A stretch of DNA of 64,000 nucleotides from Imperialibacter roseus (lineage in GTDB: Bacteria > Bacteroidota > Bacteroidia > Cytophagales > Cyclobacteriaceae), in contig NZ_CP136051.1 in NCBI RefSeq assembly GCF_032999765.1, positions 4,626,417-4,690,416 on the forward strand, read 5' to 3'. The notes below the pieces were generated by a model. It did not search any database, had not been told where the DNA came from, and saw only the letters and a list, made by a program, of their open reading frames with translations. Below are positions 61,487 through 64,000 of this stretch, piece after piece. A program made the position numbers and the translations under genes. Positions within the stretch are counted from its first letter, which is position 1. Every line of letters begins with the position of its first letter.

Positions 61487-61516
61487 CTCAGGATCCCTGC
61501 CGGAGACCCCAAGGGG
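61487..61516. repeat. partial REP unit 5
   Basis: Only the first module, ccctcaggatccctgccgga then gaccccaagggg, ending 7 bases before the murI stop codon. Confidence 0.65.
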
Positions 61517-61522
61517 ATTGCG

Positions 61523-62329
61523 TTACTCCCAAAGATCAAACTTTTCCAAACTAACTGACTCACCGAAAAAAAGCCGGGTGGTGCCCTCAAATGAAGCAGT
61601 GTAATCCGACACAAAGAACTGATTTTCATGCGTCCGGCTGGCAGCCTTCAGGTTATGAAGCTCCAAAAAGCCTTTCAACGCCCTGGCTACTGTCACCGAA
61701 GAGTCGATTACCTGCACCTTACCATTATAGTAGGCTTCCACCTCCTTTTTGATCAATGGATAGTGCGTGCAACCCAAAATCAGCGCCGATATGTCGGACA
61801 GCGTCGACGACGATAGGTACTGCTCGATAATATCGTGACTGATGCGGTTGTGCAGAAAGCCTTCTTCTATCATAGGAACGAGCAGCGGCGTTGCCAGCGC
61901 CTTGCACTGATTTTTATTATCCAGGTTTTCAATCTTTTGCTGGTACACGCCACTTTGTACCGTCGCCTTAGTCCCTATCAATCCAATAGCCGCATCAGCA
62001 TAGGTCTCCCGCACATAGTCCACCACTGGGTCGATGACGTTGAACACCTGGGCTTTTTTACCAGCATACTCTTTTACCAGGTCATAGGCAGCCGCACTGG
62101 CCGAGTTGCAGGCAATCAGGATGAGCTTACACCCCCGCTGAATGAGGAAGTCGGCAATGCGAACACTGTAGGCCTGAATGGCAGCCACGGACTTCTCGCC
62201 ATACGGAAGGTGGGCGGTATCGCCGAAGTAAATGAGCTGCTCATCGGGCAGCAGGTCTTTGACGGCCCTGGCCACGGTGAGGCCTCCTATGCCGCTGTCG
62301 AATATGCCTATGGGTGAAGATGAACGCAT
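61523..62329 (-). CDS. murI: glutamate racemase
   Basis: 268 residues from the ATG at 62329 (MRSSSPIGIFDSGIGGLTVA). The frame remains open upstream into the repeat array, but the family start and FDSGIGGLT fix the start. Catalytic Cys residues are in LILIACNSASAAAYDLV and SALILGCTHYPLIKKEVEAY, with GDTAHLPYGEKS also conserved. Makes D-glutamate for peptidoglycan. Flanked by REP units at its 3' end and the 279-base repeats at its 5' end. Confidence 0.95.
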   Translation of the reverse strand: MRSSSPIGIFDSGIGGLTVARAVKDLLPDEQLIYFGDTAHLPYGEKSVAAIQAYSVRIADFLIQRGCKLILIACNSASAAAYDLVKEYAGKKAQVFNVIDPVVDYVRETYADAAIGLIGTKATVQSGVYQQKIENLDNKNQCKALATPLLVPMIEEGFLHNRISHDIIEQYLSSSTLSDISALILGCTHYPLIKKEVEAYYNGKVQVIDSSVTVARALKGFLELHNLKAASRTHENQFFVSDYTASFEGTTRLFFGESVSLEKFDLWE

Positions 62330-62452
62330 GGTGCAATTTTGACGCAATATGGGTTTTCTCGGGGTGACTTCATTGAGGGATAGTGAAGAATTTGAGGAAA
62401 TTGGAAGTCTGAGGGGTTTGCATTGGGAGGATGTCATCACAGACGTAAGGAG

Positions 62453-63208
62453 AGCCGCAGAGAAAAGTCCCGTAGGGACGGAAAATGGGTAACACCACCG
62501 GTGGCACCCCAAGCAGGCCTGCAAGTGCCGAAGGTACGGCATATAAAAACACCAAGGGTATGGAGCCACTAAGACACCAAGGCACAAAGAAGAGAAGAAG
62601 ACTAAACCCGTGAAGAATTATTTCAAGGTGCGTGAAGACACAGTACCCAAACTCAAAATGCGTAAGAAGAAGCAAGAAGACTTTGTGAGCGACAAAAAAG
62701 AAGAGACTATGGCCACCGCAGAGAAAGGGAGGCTACAGAGAAAGAGTCCCGTAGGGACGGAAAGTGGGTCACACCAACGGCGGCAACCCCCAACAACACT
62801 AAAAGTACCGTAGGTACGGCATATAAAAACACCAAGGGTGCGGAGCCACTAAGACACCAAGGCACAAAGAAGAGAAGAAGACTAAACCCGTGAAGAAGTA
62901 TTTCAAGTTGCGTGAAGACACGACACCTGAACTCGAGATAAGTAAGAAGAAGCAAGAAGACTTTGCGAGAGACAAAAAAGAAGAGACTATGGCCACCGCA
63001 GAGAAAGGGAGACCACAGAGAAAAGTCCCGTAGGGACGGAACATGGGTAACACCACCGGTGGCACCCCAAGCAGGCCTGCAAGTGCCGTAGGTACGGCAT
63101 ATAAAAACACCAAGGGTACGGAGCCACTAAGACACCAAGGCACGAAGAAGAGAAGAAGACTGAACCCGTGAAGAAGTGTTTCAAGGTGCGTGAAGACACC
63201 ACACCTTA
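62453..63208. repeat. tandem array with 279-base period, about 2.7 copies
   Basis: gtcccgtagggacgg occurs at 62467, 62746 and 63025, exactly 279 bases apart, and gactatggccaccgcagaga at 62705 and 62984, also 279 apart. Each unit carries three short palindromes (gtcccgtagggac; ccaccggtgg or its variant; tgccgtaggtacggca) followed by purine-rich sequence with gccactaagacaccaaggca. Open frames in it are broken by stops in the palindromes, so it is judged non-coding. No gene is seen in 62330-63397. Confidence 0.85.
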
Positions 63209-63280
63209 ACCTAAAGGTGTGTGAAGATACAGCACCTTAACCTTTGGGTGTGTGACGGCAACGCACTCTAACGTACAGCC

Positions 63281-63316
63281 AAAAAAAATCCCGACAGGTG
63301 TTGACCCATCGGGATT
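63281..63316 (-). terminator. intrinsic terminator of the cystathionine beta-synthase-like gene
   Basis: On the minus strand, stem aatcccga (63316-63309) / tcgggatt (63294-63287) then a run of T. It lies about 80 bases past the stop at 63398. Confidence 0.85.
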
Positions 63317-63397
63317 GCAAGTAAAGAGGTGAGTAATTTAGATTGAAGTGTCAAGGTAAAAAGACTACCGCACACTTCAAAGACAATTATCAGTGGC

Positions 63398-64000
63398 TTA
63401 GCGTGTCAGTGCCATCAAAAGATCATGCTCAGTGATGATGTGCACCTTATTCGTCTCATCTCTCACCAACAGCGCCTTATTGTCCTTGTTGATCAGAGAA
63501 GAAAGCACATCGACGGTGTTGTCCATGCCTACAAACTGAAACGACGGATCCATTACCTCACTTACAGGTTTGTCCTTAATGCTCGGATCCTGGATCAGGC
63601 TATTGAGCAGCTTGGTCTCGTGTACACTGCCTACAAAATGATCTTTATCCGCCACCGGAAGCTGTGAAATCCCGTCGATATTGAAAACGCCAATCACATC
63701 GCCCACTTTCATATTCTTGTTGACTGTTGTGAGTTTGGTATAGCCATTGCGGCGTTTGATGATGTCTCTGGCGGTAGCAAAAGTTCTTTCCTCCAGGAAT
63801 CCATGGTTGCGCATCCATGCATCGTTATACACCTTACCCAGATAGCGTGTCCCGTGGTCTGGCAGAATGATCACCATGACATCGCCGTCTTTCAGATGCT
63901 CTTTTGCATACTCAAGCGCTCCATATGCCGCCGAGCCACACGACCAGCCCACAAAAAGCCCCTCTTCCCTGGCCAGTCGCCGGGTCATGATAGCAGCGTC
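63398..64000 (-). CDS. cystathionine beta-synthase-like PLP enzyme with CBS pair, 5' truncated
   Basis: About 200 C-terminal residues are in the window; the frame is open to the right edge (DAAIMTRRLAREEGLFVGWS), so the start is outside. The end of the fold-type II PLP catalytic domain is seen as FVGWSCGSAAYGALEYAKEH (phosphate-binding Ser/Gly-type loop) and VMVIILPDHGTRYLGKVYND. A CBS pair follows: KVGDVIGVFNIDGISQLPVA and PVSEVMDPSFQFVGMDNTVD. It condenses serine with homocysteine, or acts in the same fold on O-acetylserine. An intrinsic terminator follows. Confidence 0.9.
   Translation of the reverse strand, partial: DAAIMTRRLAREEGLFVGWSCGSAAYGALEYAKEHLKDGDVMVIILPDHGTRYLGKVYNDAWMRNHGFLEERTFATARDIIKRRNGYTKLTTVNKNMKVGDVIGVFNIDGISQLPVADKDHFVGSVHETKLLNSLIQDPSIKDKPVSEVMDPSFQFVGMDNTVDVLSSLINKDNKALLVRDETNKVHIITEHDLLMALTR

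Noticed and set aside
62330-62587. Longer N-terminus for MurI
   Set aside because: The upstream part is repeat-array sequence; MurI homology begins at MRSSSPIGIFDSG.
62370-63202. Several overlapping open frames on both strands as a repeat-protein gene
   Set aside because: They are produced by the 279-base DNA repeat, are broken by stops at the palindromes in each unit, and show no protein-level conservation independent of the DNA.
62453-63208. CRISPR array
   Set aside because: Repeat period is 279 bases with near-identical whole units, no short spacers and no cas genes.

Overview
The window reads as a chromosomal segment from a member of the Bacteroidota, most likely a marine-type Cytophagales. 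The case rests on protein types (OmpA fused to PD40 repeats, the long PurF-like protein, DUF2490 and DUF1761 proteins, Rhs tips, RAYT/REP sets), on the scarcity of obvious Shine-Dalgarno sites, and on a few TAnnTTTG-type -7 boxes. The genus is inference. Both ends cut a gene: a YfcC-type carrier at the left and a cystathionine beta-synthase-like enzyme at the right. I saw no rRNA, no convincing tRNA and no CRISPR array.

Left part (1-8520): a membrane operon (SPFH protein, small DUF4177-like protein, PH-like protein, ribbon-helix-helix protein), a PI-PLC-like enzyme overlapping mltA, an IS110-family element with a strongly structured leader that is a candidate bridge RNA, and a membrane-anchored LuxR regulator facing a membrane protein across a cluster of five operator-like repeats.

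Accessory island (about 8520-13411): HicAB, a ParE-type pair and an orphan Rhs tip with a YwqK-type partner. They are interleaved with three decayed copies of one nuclease-like (SNase) cassette and four copies of its terminator/trailer. The Rhs tip is joined 8 bases after the stop codon of an OmpA-type gene.

Middle (13412-27000): envelope proteins (OmpA/PD40, a DM13 lipoprotein with an outer-membrane barrel, an esterase lipoprotein), a ferredoxin-type reductase, a serine hydrolase/NUDIX overlap and two PAS signalling proteins. Ion homeostasis (27054-37267): a CBS protein, a 1674-residue cation-chloride-cotransporter-like protein fused to a P-loop ATPase with a coupled 123-residue partner, a CPA-type antiporter, an outer-membrane protein and an MscS channel. 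This is the most novel-looking protein set here.

Right part (37472-64000): a lipid A-type acyltransferase, an overlapping peptidase/isomerase-like/MFS set, paired DUF2490 proteins, an M28 peptidase, sugar uptake with an AraC-type regulator, then nuoHIJKLMN translationally coupled to a purF-like gene. Complex I here starts at nuoH, so nuoA-G must lie elsewhere, and NuoI carries a repetitive Pro/Lys/Met-rich tail of about 145 residues. Beyond it lie a RAYT gene embedded in composite REP repeats, murI, and a 279-bp-period tandem repeat array.
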